The notes: generated by a model not told the origin, from the letters alone. A DNA stretch of 64,000 nucleotides from Exiguobacterium undae DSM 14481 (GCF_000620805.1 NZ_KK211187.1:1784398-1848397); one strand, 5' to 3'. Shown: positions 50,685 through 59,742, counted from the first letter of the stretch. Translations and numbers: made by a program.

Positions 50685-50969
50685 TCACGGGAATACGACT
50701 ATAAGTACAGAAAAACAAACAATGGTGACTAAAATCATACCAAGCGTCATAAATAGGTTAAACGTCCAATAAGGTATCGTTTGATTCTCATAAACATCCA
50801 GTCTCTTGATCGGCAAGAAAAATATTAACCAAATGGTAATCATGAAAAAAGCAGATAAAATACGTTTATCCGAAACTAACTCATCGATTGAAAATCTTAT
50901 GATAATCCACATTCCTATGTTAATCACAAATGCTGCGATGAAAGATCTTATTAATATTGATTTATTCAT
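50685..50969 (-). CDS. Hypothetical three-helix membrane protein
   Basis: A 94-residue, AT-rich gene for a protein with three helices. GAGGGGAC precedes the ATG. It is 32 bp downstream of the 51002 gene in the same direction. Unknown family. Confidence 0.6.
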   Translation of the reverse strand: MNKSILIRSFIAAFVINIGMWIIIRFSIDELVSDKRILSAFFMITIWLIFFLPIKRLDVYENQTIPYWTFNLFMTLGMILVTIVCFSVLIVVFP

Positions 50970-51001
50970 ATTGTCCCCTCAGTTGTATTGATCGTTGATT
51001 C

Positions 51002-51712
51002 TTATTTGCTCCTCTTGTGTTCAAAAATAGCCCATGGAAGCCATAGTACGGATTCTGTCTCTTCTTCGCTTAATTCATTACAATAATCTGAATAACGATC
51101 AGCTTCTTCTATCGAGTCAATCAACCCATAACGATTTGGTGAAAAATTAAAATGTTGACGGAAATCACTTTCTAATCCATTACACAAATAAGAATGAAAC
51201 GAGCCAGAGTCAAATCCTAAAACTTCGTACCCTACTTTTTTTGCTCCATCCTTCTCAGGTGGGTGGTGCTGTAACAACATTTTTTCCACTCCATATGGTT
51301 CAGGATTTTTACTGCTAAACAATTCTATATCTTCAAGAAAATCTGATTTATAACGTTCAGGTAATCCAATGCTGATGATGCGTATACCAGGCAGATGAAT
51401 CAAAAAACGATTTAAAAAATCTTCCGCAGAATGTAGGCTGGAGAATACTTGAGGAAACAAAACATCACCAGTGTTTCTATGTTCTTCTATCCATTGTTCG
51501 GATAACTGAACAGTGTTAAGCGAAAGACCGAGTTGATCCATATAGCGTGCTCTTTTCACTTCAGAATTTCCCCATAAGATACTCGTATCAGGATATTGCT
51601 TACAGAGACAACTACTCACTGATAGCACGGTTTCAGGAACAATCTGTTCATCCATATAATCTTTACGGGGTGTTGGCATAACAAGAAAATATCCTGCAGA
51701 TATGTAATTCAA
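51002..51712 (-). CDS. Hypothetical immunity-like protein
   Basis: A 236-residue soluble protein (AGYFLVMPTPRKDYMDEQIVPE..., GFDSGSFHSYLCNGL, FNFSPNRYGLIDSIEEA). A TTG start at 51712 has GAAGGAG. It is lower in GC than the left half of the window. I do not recognise the family; GFDSGSFHSYLCNG-type wording occurs in uncharacterised proteins of toxin-immunity loci, so that role is an inference. Confidence 0.6.
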   Translation of the reverse strand: MNYISAGYFLVMPTPRKDYMDEQIVPETVLSVSSCLCKQYPDTSILWGNSEVKRARYMDQLGLSLNTVQLSEQWIEEHRNTGDVLFPQVFSSLHSAEDFLNRFLIHLPGIRIISIGLPERYKSDFLEDIELFSSKNPEPYGVEKMLLQHHPPEKDGAKKVGYEVLGFDSGSFHSYLCNGLESDFRQHFNFSPNRYGLIDSIEEADRYSDYCNELSEEETESVLWLPWAIFEHKRSK

Positions 51713-51779
51713 ATGTTCCTCTCCTTCTCATACGGGATTGCTATAATAATCATAAAGTATATAGAAGGGAAGTTGAGAT

Positions 51780-52202
51780 ATGAATAAAGAACAAGAAATT
51801 CTTTTGGTTAAATCATTCTTCGTCAAACGGGTACAAGAGCGTGTACTCCATGAACTGTTTTCGCCTAAAAAACGGGATCAAGCCCTCTATCGACTGGATC
51901 ATCTCTATAAAAATATGCTCAAAAACGAGTGCTTAATTGAAATCACCCCACCCAATTCGTGGTACGAAGACATTTACGATCTATTAAAAAAGCATGGTGC
52001 GCCGGATACTTGTTACTGTTTGTCAGAGAATGAAGTGATCAATGGAAAAGAATTGCCTCTGAAAGAAGCGCTTGAACACGCCGTCGGATTTGGCTTTTCT
52101 TCCATTATTTCCTGCATTCCCGGTGAACTCGCTTACTTTGAAGCAGAACAGTCATTCGGAGCCCCGCCCCGTTATTTACTGAAGAAACCTAAATATAACT
52201 AA
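51780..52202 (+). CDS. Hypothetical protein, possible immunity protein
   Basis: A 140-residue protein, MNKEQEILLVKSFFVKRVQERVLHEL..., with KKHGAPDTCYCLSENE and the conserved-looking ending FGAPPRYLLKK. GGGAAG precedes the ATG. It is one of two plus-strand genes in a minus-strand island. The family is uncharacterised to my knowledge. Confidence 0.6.
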   Translation: MNKEQEILLVKSFFVKRVQERVLHELFSPKKRDQALYRLDHLYKNMLKNECLIEITPPNSWYEDIYDLLKKHGAPDTCYCLSENEVINGKELPLKEALEHAVGFGFSSIISCIPGELAYFEAEQSFGAPPRYLLKKPKYN

Positions 52203-52224
52203 AAACACGAAGGAGGACTTGCAG

Positions 52225-52581
52225 ATGTTTTTGATTAGAAACGATCTAATCGACTATTCAGATCAAGAGGAGACGTTAATCTATCCCGATCACTTACAGA
52301 TTTTTTTATATCGGGATGCTGAGGTCATTAAGCATCGCTGCGCTTTACTCATCCAACTGGATGAATACGAAGACAAACTATTCAAGCCCACTGAAGTCCT
52401 TGAACTTCTTGGTATTTGTGAGGTTCTTTCTCATCGACATTGTTTCCCTCATGAACCATGGAAGTTGAAGTCAGCAGACCCCCTCATTCAAGATTTGCAT
52501 TATTTTTTGCAAAAATTAAAAAGCATGTGTATACAGGCTGTTTATCAAGATCGACTGATTTTCTTCCAAGGGTTATCCTGA
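52225..52581 (+). CDS. Hypothetical protein, paralogue of the convergent 52626 gene
   Basis: A 118-residue protein. YPDHLQIFLYRDAEVIKHRC, LIQLDEYEDKLFKPTEVLELLGICE, PHEPWKL and LQKLKSMCIQAVYQDRLIFF all align with the neighbour at 52626, which lies tail to tail. GGAGG is 8 nt before the ATG at 52225. It starts 22 bp after the 51780 gene and is probably co-transcribed. Function unknown. Confidence 0.65.
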   Translation: MFLIRNDLIDYSDQEETLIYPDHLQIFLYRDAEVIKHRCALLIQLDEYEDKLFKPTEVLELLGICEVLSHRHCFPHEPWKLKSADPLIQDLHYFLQKLKSMCIQAVYQDRLIFFQGLS

Positions 52582-52625
52582 TACTGATTTTTAAACGATT
52601 AATTTTCGGATGACATTCTAGTTAA

Positions 52626-53021
52626 TCAGTCACCCCAAAAACAAATCAACGCGTTTTGGTACACAGACGCGATACACATTCGCTTCAGCAACTCTAAAAA
52701 TTGATGCAGTTCCATTATTAACTCATCTGATTGATGGATCATCCAAGGTTCGTTTGGATAATAATGTGCCTGATTCAATAACCACGGTTCCTTTGGCGTA
52801 CAATACCGTTGAATGAGTAGTTCACAAATTCCAATCAGCTCGTTTACTTCTCTTGCTACAAACAATTTATCAGCATAGGAATCAAGATGAATCAGCAAAT
52901 CACAACGATCTGAAATGCTGGCGAAGTCTTGAATTAAAAAAAAGTGGACGCGACTCGGGTAACGGAGAATATTTTTTTCTTCTTCCGGAACTTCTTTTAA
53001 ACTCGTACTGATCCCAAACAT
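52626..53021 (-). CDS. Hypothetical protein, paralogue of the 52225 gene
   Basis: A 131-residue homologue of the convergent 52225 product (YPSRVHFFLIQDFASISDRC, LIHLDSYADKLFVAREVNELIGICE, LKRMCIASVYQNALICFW). It carries an internal duplication, EPWLLNQ then EPWMIHQ, absent from the partner. AAAGGTTAGG precedes the ATG. Function unknown. Confidence 0.65.
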   Translation of the reverse strand: MFGISTSLKEVPEEEKNILRYPSRVHFFLIQDFASISDRCDLLIHLDSYADKLFVAREVNELIGICELLIQRYCTPKEPWLLNQAHYYPNEPWMIHQSDELIMELHQFLELLKRMCIASVYQNALICFWGD

Positions 53022-53066
53022 ATTCTCGCCTAACCTTTCTTTAAGATTTGCCGTTTTTAATTTCCC

Positions 53067-53684
53067 TTACTGATAGTAGTCGATGCCTTCACCATCAGGC
53101 AGAAATGTTTTCACCTTTTCCTCGGTATCAAAACAGGCTTCGTTCGAGAACAGATAATAGCCCATGAAATCATGCTCGATCGTAATGAATGACATTTCTT
53201 CCGTCGTATTAACAACAGGAACGACACGTTCTATTTTGAAAAACCATCCTTTGACCATTCTCAGCTCAAACGTCAGGAGATTCGTAAAAGATAGGAAGTA
53301 AAAATCGTTAGCGGCAGCGTACCAGTATGTTTCGTCCAACAGACGTTCCAGCTCGCTAGCATCGTTCACTTGAACGCTGTAATAAGATCTGCGCTTATAT
53401 GGTTGAACCTTTGTATATGATAGGTCTTCCCTTTGTAAAAACGGTTCTAATTCCTCATCTGTAAAGCCGCCACCGAACGTCACGAAAATTGGGAAGCGAT
53501 TCAGACGTTTCAAAAAATATTTCAATACATTGTTCGAATCAGCTTGATAGTCTCTTTTTTCATCGTTCGGGATGCAACCCATCGAATAGATCGACTTGAT
53601 GCGTTCTGGTTCGTCGATGTCTAGGTAACGGTCCTTGATCACTTTTGGATGATCGATATGCTCCTCGAGATAGATATACAGCAT
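53067..53684 (-). CDS. Hypothetical protein, paralogue of the 63312 gene
   Basis: A 205-residue soluble protein. Its second half (YYSVQVNDASELERLLDETYW, ...WFFKIERVVPVV, FITIEHDFMGYYLFSNEACF) aligns well with the 63312 product. GGAGGG suits the ATG at 53684. It is downstream of the DUF2716 gene in the same direction. Likely immunity-type; function unknown. Confidence 0.62.
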   Translation of the reverse strand: MLYIYLEEHIDHPKVIKDRYLDIDEPERIKSIYSMGCIPNDEKRDYQADSNNVLKYFLKRLNRFPIFVTFGGGFTDEELEPFLQREDLSYTKVQPYKRRSYYSVQVNDASELERLLDETYWYAAANDFYFLSFTNLLTFELRMVKGWFFKIERVVPVVNTTEEMSFITIEHDFMGYYLFSNEACFDTEEKVKTFLPDGEGIDYYQ

Positions 53685-53756
53685 AAGTCTCCCTCCACGT
53701 ATCCTACTTTCCACATTCACTAAACGAAACTTCCCTATACATCGTGATTCAGTTAT

Positions 53757-54986
53757 TTACGCATGTTGAATATCGCCTATATTTCCAAAATGAGCAATCT
53801 TTTCATTCGTACAAAAATGATCAAACATGCCAAAGCGTCCAGTCGCGTCACGCGTCAATATAAAATTATAGGGAATCATCAACATGAACTCTGTCATGAA
53901 GTTCTCGAGCGTTCGTTGAGAGGGCTTTGAGTAATTCGTTGGCAGGAATCCAGAGGTGATTTCTTTTCGGTTCAACAGGTGTAAGAGACGATCTTCGAAG
54001 ACCGCTTGCCAATTTGTATCGTTCAACGTCATCGCATGAATGGAATCCTCATCGTCGAGCGTACCCCTGCCACAAAAAACGACTTCCAACGGGAACGTCG
54101 CATGCGGCAATATGGCATCAAAAAAGTTTTCATACTCCGTTCCCGAGTCCTTTAATTCTTCATAGATGACACCGTGCATGGTCACCTCTTGATTCGAAAC
54201 CAGAACGATGTCTTGTCCCTGTTTGCGAATCCTTAATACCGTATCGGATTCTTCAGATAGCATATCCATCGGAGGAATCGTCAAACCTTCTAACAGCCGC
54301 TCCAATTGTACGGTTTCCGTCACGATGAAATGGGATACGACTCCCCACTCCTCATAATCATGCTGCTGTTTTGTGTTCCGGGGACGTTCCAGCAGTTTGA
54401 TCTCAAACGGATAACTGTATTGATTCAGCTGAATCCGGACAAGCTCTTTCCAGTCATCACGAGGTAAGAGTTGCCGGTAAACATTAACTGACTCGTTTGG
54501 TTGAAATGTCATTTGTCGCTCCCCTCGTCGAATTACATCTGGAAATACTCCGCTTTCCTCAAACGCTGTCATCAAATTTTCACCAAACAGTGTCACGCTC
54601 TGTTCCCACGGATGGCCAAGGTAGCCCCACTGAAAATCTCGGGCGATGAAAAAGTTATAATCCCCGTCCGGTAAGACCGGGATGATCCAGGTGCCCTCTT
54701 CGTCCCGTTCAAACGGTTGTCTTGGATCGACCCAGTAGCCTTGATGATTCCAGTCGAGCGCCATGATGCGTTCGCCTTCATCTGTCAACGTAATCAGAAT
54801 ATGTGACAGCACCGTTTCAATTTCTTTCCACTTCACATCACGGGTCGAATACGTCACAAATGGATGCGGCACTTGAAAGGATGGAAATTCAGTCGTGCTT
54901 GGCGAAAAGTGAAACTGACGGCAAATGACGTTCCATACCTGTTCATCTTCTGCTCCCGTCATCGGAATCCAGCTCCAACTATTCAT
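53757..54986 (-). CDS. DUF2716 protein with C-terminal extension
   Basis: A 409-residue protein. Residues 1-155 match DUF2716: WSWIPM at the start, FPSFQVPHPFVTYS, ALDWNHQGYWVDP, PDGDYNFFIARDFQWGYLGHPWEQSVTLFGE. The remaining 250 residues (EEWGVVSHFIVTE, EVVFCGRGTLDDEDS) are unrelated to that family as far as I can tell, so this is a fusion about twice the usual length. Its start overlaps the 54979 gene by 8 bp, and the two are coupled. DUF2716 proteins occur as putative immunity factors. Confidence 0.7.
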   Translation of the reverse strand: MNSWSWIPMTGAEDEQVWNVICRQFHFSPSTTEFPSFQVPHPFVTYSTRDVKWKEIETVLSHILITLTDEGERIMALDWNHQGYWVDPRQPFERDEEGTWIIPVLPDGDYNFFIARDFQWGYLGHPWEQSVTLFGENLMTAFEESGVFPDVIRRGERQMTFQPNESVNVYRQLLPRDDWKELVRIQLNQYSYPFEIKLLERPRNTKQQHDYEEWGVVSHFIVTETVQLERLLEGLTIPPMDMLSEESDTVLRIRKQGQDIVLVSNQEVTMHGVIYEELKDSGTEYENFFDAILPHATFPLEVVFCGRGTLDDEDSIHAMTLNDTNWQAVFEDRLLHLLNRKEITSGFLPTNYSKPSQRTLENFMTEFMLMIPYNFILTRDATGRFGMFDHFCTNEKIAHFGNIGDIQHA

Positions 54987-55533
54987 TTGGAACGCTATCT
55001 TCCATCAGCTCGAACGTTGCACCCGGAGGATACAGGACGGTATAACTTTCTGCTGATTGCACCGCGATTTTCGGGACACCATGGACATCATGTTCTTTCA
55101 TCCCCTCAAAGATCAACGCGACTGCTGCCTCAACATCAACGACGTGGTAATAGATGTTCGTCGTACCGCTACCGATATCTCCCCCTTCGCAGGATCCGTT
55201 TCCAGTGTGAAGCAGACCTTCATCAATCATCTCTTCCATCATATAACGTCGTTCCAGCGCTTCTTCTTCCTGACCAGCGTCATATCGAAACTGGACGACC
55301 AGTTCTGTATAATCTGTCTCCTGTAACTCTCGATATCCTTGACGTTCTAACTCCTCAACCATCTGCAGAATCTGTCTACCTAATCGTTTGAAGCGAGAGA
55401 CGCGTATCTCATTCACGTCTTCTTCTTTCACCCATGCTCCAACGATTCCTTGATACTGGACGATCACGCGTCCTTCCGTATAAATGGTCTTGTAGAAAGT
55501 ATCTGACCCATTCCGTTTCGTCAGCTGTATCAT
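54979..55533 (-). CDS. WGR-like N-terminal domain protein C (soluble)
   Basis: A 184-residue protein. The first 70 residues share the module of proteins A, B and D (MIQLTKRNGSDTFYKTIYTEGRVIV, VEELERQGY), but the rest is a soluble domain with GNGSCEGGDIGSGTTNIYYHV and IAVQSAESYTVLYPPG instead of membrane helices. GAGGAGG precedes the ATG. It is translationally coupled to the DUF2716 gene. Confidence 0.62.
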   Translation of the reverse strand: MIQLTKRNGSDTFYKTIYTEGRVIVQYQGIVGAWVKEEDVNEIRVSRFKRLGRQILQMVEELERQGYRELQETDYTELVVQFRYDAGQEEEALERRYMMEEMIDEGLLHTGNGSCEGGDIGSGTTNIYYHVVDVEAAVALIFEGMKEHDVHGVPKIAVQSAESYTVLYPPGATFELMEDSVPNE

Positions 55534-55567
55534 GTGATTCCTCCTCTATTCTCGTTGTCCCCTCAGG

Positions 55568-55954
55568 TTAAAGCGCATGCAAATCATGATCCTCTAAATA
55601 GCCTAAGAACGTATCTTGCAGTTCACCATCTGTTTCAATCGTCTCGAACGGTTCTCCCTCTTCGTCGACTCGGACGAGAGTCAGTTTCACTTCAAGCTCG
55701 GATCCACTCAGTTCTGAACTTCCATCAATAATGCCAAAGACGTGAGAGACCGTGTCGATGATTGTCTGTTCCATCATCTGCATCATTCGTTTTTGATCCG
55801 CTTCGTTCGACTTCTGATATAGTGCGATGCAAGCTGTATAATCGTTGGCGTAGGGATCTACGTTCTCCTGATACATTTCTTTGTAATCAGCCATCCCCTC
55901 CTGTACGACAGTTTGATAGACGGATTTAATGAACGCTTCCATGTCTTGATTCAT
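55568..55954 (-). CDS. Hypothetical immunity-like protein
   Basis: A 128-residue protein with MMQMMEQTIIDTVSHVFGIIDGSSEL and ELQDTFLGYLEDHDLH, a pattern common in small proteins of toxin-immunity clusters. GGAGG is 8 nt before the ATG at 55954. Function unknown. Confidence 0.62.
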   Translation of the reverse strand: MNQDMEAFIKSVYQTVVQEGMADYKEMYQENVDPYANDYTACIALYQKSNEADQKRMMQMMEQTIIDTVSHVFGIIDGSSELSGSELEVKLTLVRVDEEGEPFETIETDGELQDTFLGYLEDHDLHAL

Positions 55955-56057
55955 CTCCTTGTCCTCCTCTTTAATCGATAGAACCAAAGCCATACCTCTA
56001 CTAGCCTTGAACGTCCCATCATACCTCGTCCTTCATGATTCTGATTGTTCTATTTAG

Positions 56058-56537
56058 TCAATCCCACCGACAGGTCACGCTTTCGTCTACTTCAAGCCGT
56101 AGATGAATCAGGATATTTGCGTTCAGACCTGAGAGAGTCAGAGAGCGAGTCCCTCCACCCGTATAGGGCAATTCGAAAACGACACCTTTCATCTCTTTTA
56201 GTAAAAAGAATGACCAGTGAAGATTGTATTCACTCTCATACAAAAGATCCCACAATGCTTCAGTAAAGGCTGTTTCGTTTACGGTATACAGTTTCATGAA
56301 CTCATTTTCGTCCAACAGTTGAAGCGTAGTAAACACTTTTTCGTTTGGAATCCGCGGTTTTTGAATGATCAAGGAGTAACCTTCCGCCAGCTTCTCAAGC
56401 AGTTTCGTTTTACTGTCCGGGATATCCTCTTCCATCACGGATGAGGGCAGGTCGTTGATCTTCAACGGGAGACCAAATTCATATTCAAACGGGTCATCGA
56501 TTTTTAGAAGCTCTGCCCGGGAATACGTTGTCTTCAT
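56058..56537 (-). CDS. Hypothetical protein
   Basis: A 159-residue acidic soluble protein (MKTTYSRAELLKIDDPFEYEFGLP..., YTGGGTRSLTLSGLNANI). AAAGGAGG precedes the ATG. No family recognised; located within the immunity-like array. Confidence 0.6.
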   Translation of the reverse strand: MKTTYSRAELLKIDDPFEYEFGLPLKINDLPSSVMEEDIPDSKTKLLEKLAEGYSLIIQKPRIPNEKVFTTLQLLDENEFMKLYTVNETAFTEALWDLLYESEYNLHWSFFLLKEMKGVVFELPYTGGGTRSLTLSGLNANILIHLRLEVDESVTCRWD

Positions 56538-56690
56538 GGAAATAGTCCTCCTTTCATCAGCTCGTCTTTTAAATGCTCTTTAACATCCTGTGATCAAGTT
56601 TTCGGATATGGATACTAAAACATCTCACCTTCTACTTGAATTGCTACTTCAACAAGTTTAGGTGAGACGCTTTCAATCGCTGGTATTGAA

Positions 56691-57215
56691 TTATTCGAAG
56701 TCCTCTTCAAAATCTTCATGTTCCCCGATGACCAGCAGGATGCCGGTGACCTGATCCGCATCTCGTCGTACGCGAACCTTGTAATGGCCGTCTCCCATCA
56801 ACTGGACGGCAACGCCAAACGGAAACAGAAAGATTTCCTCCTCCATCAATTCATCTAAGATGGCGATATAAAATGGATCGATTTCGTCGTCGAACTTAAG
56901 CGTGTTCCGAATTTCCCAGTCAATGGCCTCGCGTTTCCCATAATTCGCTGTATTCATGACGACGAGCTGTGAGGAATCCACCACCGCAAAACCTTCAAGA
57001 ATGTCAAAGTCATCCGCTGCAATATCTGCGTGATCCTCAATCGTCAAGTACACTAAATTAATTTCCGGCTGGTCGTCCTCGTTATACCAGACAGTCCATG
57101 TCGAATCAGGTGCAACCGGAATCGTGATGTTAAATTCCGGATCCGGTTCAAGAAAAGCTGGGTCCGAAACGATCATATCGCCTTGTTGATTATGAAAAGT
57201 ACCTAGTTTTTTCAT
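56691..57215 (-). CDS. DUF4241-like protein
   Basis: A 174-residue acidic protein. The opening GDMIVSDPAFLEPDPEFNITIPVAPDSTW resembles DUF4241, in which a DP motif follows the first strands; this assignment is tentative. The tail is very acidic (GEHEDFEEDFE). AAGGAG is 9 nt before the ATG at 57215. It follows WGR-like protein D by 34 bp. Confidence 0.5.
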   Translation of the reverse strand: MKKLGTFHNQQGDMIVSDPAFLEPDPEFNITIPVAPDSTWTVWYNEDDQPEINLVYLTIEDHADIAADDFDILEGFAVVDSSQLVVMNTANYGKREAIDWEIRNTLKFDDEIDPFYIAILDELMEEEIFLFPFGVAVQLMGDGHYKVRVRRDADQVTGILLVIGEHEDFEEDFE

Positions 57216-57249
57216 TTTATATTGCTCCTTTTCGTTTAAATGATTACTT

Positions 57250-57819
57250 TTACGATTCAATCCGTTGCCTCTTGACAGTCATGTACATATACAGAAATAC
57301 ACCCGTTGCAATCAATAGACCGGCGTCCAGATATTGTACGTCCAGTGCCTCTTTATAACTGATGTCAATCAGGACATAACTGATAAAGCACACCGCTTTG
57401 ACCCAAAACGGCAGCATTTTCCCGCTCGTCAACGACATGATGAAAGGGAGTACTGCAAGCATCAGTATCACGTACGGTGATAAGGACCAAGGTGTCAAAA
57501 TCGGAAACAAACCGGCTCCGATGAGGCCATATCCCAGAAACATCATCCGCCTGCGGAACGAAAATTTCTCTTTTCGACTCGGTATCGGGTCTGGACTGAC
57601 TTCCTCTTCGTATCCGTCCGCCTGCTTCTCGGCAATCAGTTCCTGCATCCGGCGTCGCGCTTGATAACGAAACGAAAACCGTTCTTCCGTATTTTCATGG
57701 ATGTCTTCATCAAGCATCCACGGTTTATCAACACCGAAGCTAGCGTGAACCGTCCGTCCGTCGCGATAAATGGTCCAGGAATACATCAAGCCGTCGATTT
57801 GTTTTCTAAGTATGATCAT
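57250..57819 (-). CDS. WGR-like N-terminal domain membrane protein D
   Basis: A 189-residue paralogue of A and B: MIILRKQIDGLMYSWTIYRDGRTVHASFGV, MQELIAEKQADGY, then four hydrophobic helices. AAGGAAGG suits the ATG at 57819, which also aligns with the starts of B and C; a GTG at 57843 would add eight residues. A small membrane gene (57932) precedes it, as 50002 precedes B. Confidence 0.62.
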   Translation of the reverse strand: MIILRKQIDGLMYSWTIYRDGRTVHASFGVDKPWMLDEDIHENTEERFSFRYQARRRMQELIAEKQADGYEEEVSPDPIPSRKEKFSFRRRMMFLGYGLIGAGLFPILTPWSLSPYVILMLAVLPFIMSLTSGKMLPFWVKAVCFISYVLIDISYKEALDVQYLDAGLLIATGVFLYMYMTVKRQRIES

Positions 57820-57931
57820 CAGGATGGTTTGCCTTCCTTTCACGAGCTCTATTTTTTCTATTACACAAGAGACAGCTTCTCCAATCTAAAATCGTACACC
57901 TCGTCGCAGATTATTCTCAGCATACGCACCT

Positions 57932-58168
57932 TCACCATGACGCACTGATCCAGTACAGCAGAGGAAAGCCTCCGGTAAAGCACAGGTAACCGTACTGTTT
58001 GACGGATAAGGAACAAAGGAGAAACATCAAGACCGATCCAATGATTGAATCGGTTCCATTAGCCGCGTCCAAAAAAGGTGTCTCATCCGGATGCTTGGAT
58101 CGGACGCATTTCAGACCCAGTGCAAATAAAGCAAGGACGACTCCGATTCCAATCAATGATAGTACCAT
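57932..58168 (-). CDS. Small membrane protein, paralogue of the 50002 gene
   Basis: A 78-residue protein with three helices, sharing VRSKH and SVKQYGYLCFTGG with the 50002 product. AGGGG precedes the ATG. It sits upstream of WGR-like protein D in the same order as its paralogue upstream of protein B. Confidence 0.66.
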   Translation of the reverse strand: MVLSLIGIGVVLALFALGLKCVRSKHPDETPFLDAANGTDSIIGSVLMFLLCSLSVKQYGYLCFTGGFPLLYWISASW

Positions 58169-58231
58169 GTTTACCCCTCGATTCTATCGCTAGTAGTTTC
58201 AAATACGTCTCGTTCCAAAAGTCGGTTTCAT

Positions 58232-58272
58232 TAAAAAAACCACTTTTCCGCTCGTCCGGAGGAAAAGTGGTG
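58232..58272 (-). terminator. Terminator of the SMI1/KNR4 gene
   Basis: ACCACTTTTCC and GGAAAAGTGGT with an 11-nt loop, followed by seven T residues on the minus strand. Confidence 0.86.
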
Positions 58273-58284
58273 CTTACTCTATCG

Positions 58285-59007
58285 TTACCCTTCGAGTTCC
58301 TCCAAAACGTTCTCCGGGTTCAGCTCGAGCCCTTGTAAACCGGCATCCCAGTTTAGTCCGCAATACAAACCGTCCTGAATCATGTTCGGCAACCAGCCGT
58401 CTGTAAAGACATCGAGATCGAGGCGAATGAGATGATACTTCTCCCATCCGTTTGTCTGGCAGGCCCGCGCTCCTTCTTCCGTCGAGAAGAACAATAACAC
58501 ATCCGTTTCCTCTTGATTTGACGGACAATAGGCCCAACCCGACTGTTTTAGTTTCGATAATCCGTAGACAGATCCTGTCTCGAGTACGGTTTCAAAGAAT
58601 TCATCCGCTTGCCTGGCACTGTCTAACAGCTGTTGCTCTTGTTCCAAAAAGGCTACGAGCGTCGGGGCGACCGGGAACAACTCCTGTTCTTCGTGATCCC
58701 ACAGGACGATGGTTTCTGCGTCCGGCAAGAGATAGCCGAGCTCATCCCCGGAACCGTCCGCGGCAATCCGGAAGAACCCGTCCGGATAGTCTTCTGCATC
58801 CGTCGAGTTGACACGGACGATGTCTTCCCACGTCCGCTTGATATACTGTTCGTCCTTGATCGGATGGAATTGCCACTCACCGGCTTCAAACTTATTTTCC
58901 TTTTTAAAGTACGACCGCAACTCGGACGGCAGCGAAAATCCTAGTTCTGCCTCGACTTCCTGTAACCGTTCTTCTGAAATGCTTGGTAAACCGATCTGAT
59001 GTTCCAT
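58285..59007 (-). CDS. SMI1/KNR4 family protein (probable immunity protein)
   Basis: A 240-residue protein. Residues 1-130 are SMI1/KNR4: LPSISEERLQEVEAELGFSLPSELRSYF, WEDIVRVN, GFFRIAADGSGDELGYLL and VAFLEQ. A further 100 residues follow (WAYCPSNQEETDVLLFFSTEEGARAC, LEGLELNPENVLEEL-type ending). SMI1/KNR4 is the most common immunity fold in bacterial polymorphic toxin systems. AAAGGAG precedes the ATG. No toxin gene is adjacent. Confidence 0.85.
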   Translation of the reverse strand: MEHQIGLPSISEERLQEVEAELGFSLPSELRSYFKKENKFEAGEWQFHPIKDEQYIKRTWEDIVRVNSTDAEDYPDGFFRIAADGSGDELGYLLPDAETIVLWDHEEQELFPVAPTLVAFLEQEQQLLDSARQADEFFETVLETGSVYGLSKLKQSGWAYCPSNQEETDVLLFFSTEEGARACQTNGWEKYHLIRLDLDVFTDGWLPNMIQDGLYCGLNWDAGLQGLELNPENVLEELEG

Positions 59008-59160
59008 TTTTACTACTCCTTTATGTATAATTTCGTTTCTTTCATTTTCATATATCCAAGCGGACTTTCAAATTTGTATCTGTATCCGATTAATCAGCTA
59101 ACAATTTCCTTCAGTTCTTTTCTCTCCAAATCTTTTGTGAATCATGCCGCCTTTCTGCAT

Positions 59161-59742
59161 CTATCTCTTTCGTACTTGCCGATACAGCGGAATGATCCGT
59201 TCCCTCGGTCCGATGACATCTACACCTTCTCCATCCGGTCCGACCGCAACGACGGCGTATGAGACATCGATTCCCGGAAAGTCTTCTGTGGCTGATAATG
59301 CATCCGTTCCGTCCATGATCACGGAATAGAGATAATTTTTCTGACCGTGACATCCGCATGCGTGCAGGAATGGAATCATTTCTCGCAACGTTTTTTCCTG
59401 ATTAACGATGAGCCGTATACTGATGTCATGCGAAGCTTCTCTTCCATCAACGAGCCCTGTTCCGTTATTGCTTGACGTCTGATACGGTATGTCGAAGGAT
59501 TCGAGAACCTCAATTGTTTCATTTATCGAAAAATCAAATACATCAAAGACCATGCAGATCGGGAATGCATTCGTTTGCCCGAGCAACCACACCGCATCCT
59601 CGCTGGCAACTTCTTCGGTTGATTGGATGATTGCGAATCCCCACTCAAAATAAATATTGAGATGTTCATACTTTTGAAAACGCTCATCCTTCGGTATATC
59701 GACTTCTAGATGATGAACCTGTTTGTAGTGATCGACTAACAT
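59161..59742 (-). CDS. Hypothetical protein
   Basis: A 193-residue soluble protein (YEHLNIYFEWGFAIIQSTEEV, CMVFDVFDFSINETIEVLESF, LHACGCHGQKNYLYSVI). Binding site AGGGCGG precedes the ATG. No family recognised; part of the immunity-like array. Confidence 0.6.
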   Translation of the reverse strand: MLVDHYKQVHHLEVDIPKDERFQKYEHLNIYFEWGFAIIQSTEEVASEDAVWLLGQTNAFPICMVFDVFDFSINETIEVLESFDIPYQTSSNNGTGLVDGREASHDISIRLIVNQEKTLREMIPFLHACGCHGQKNYLYSVIMDGTDALSATEDFPGIDVSYAVVAVGPDGEGVDVIGPRERIIPLYRQVRKR

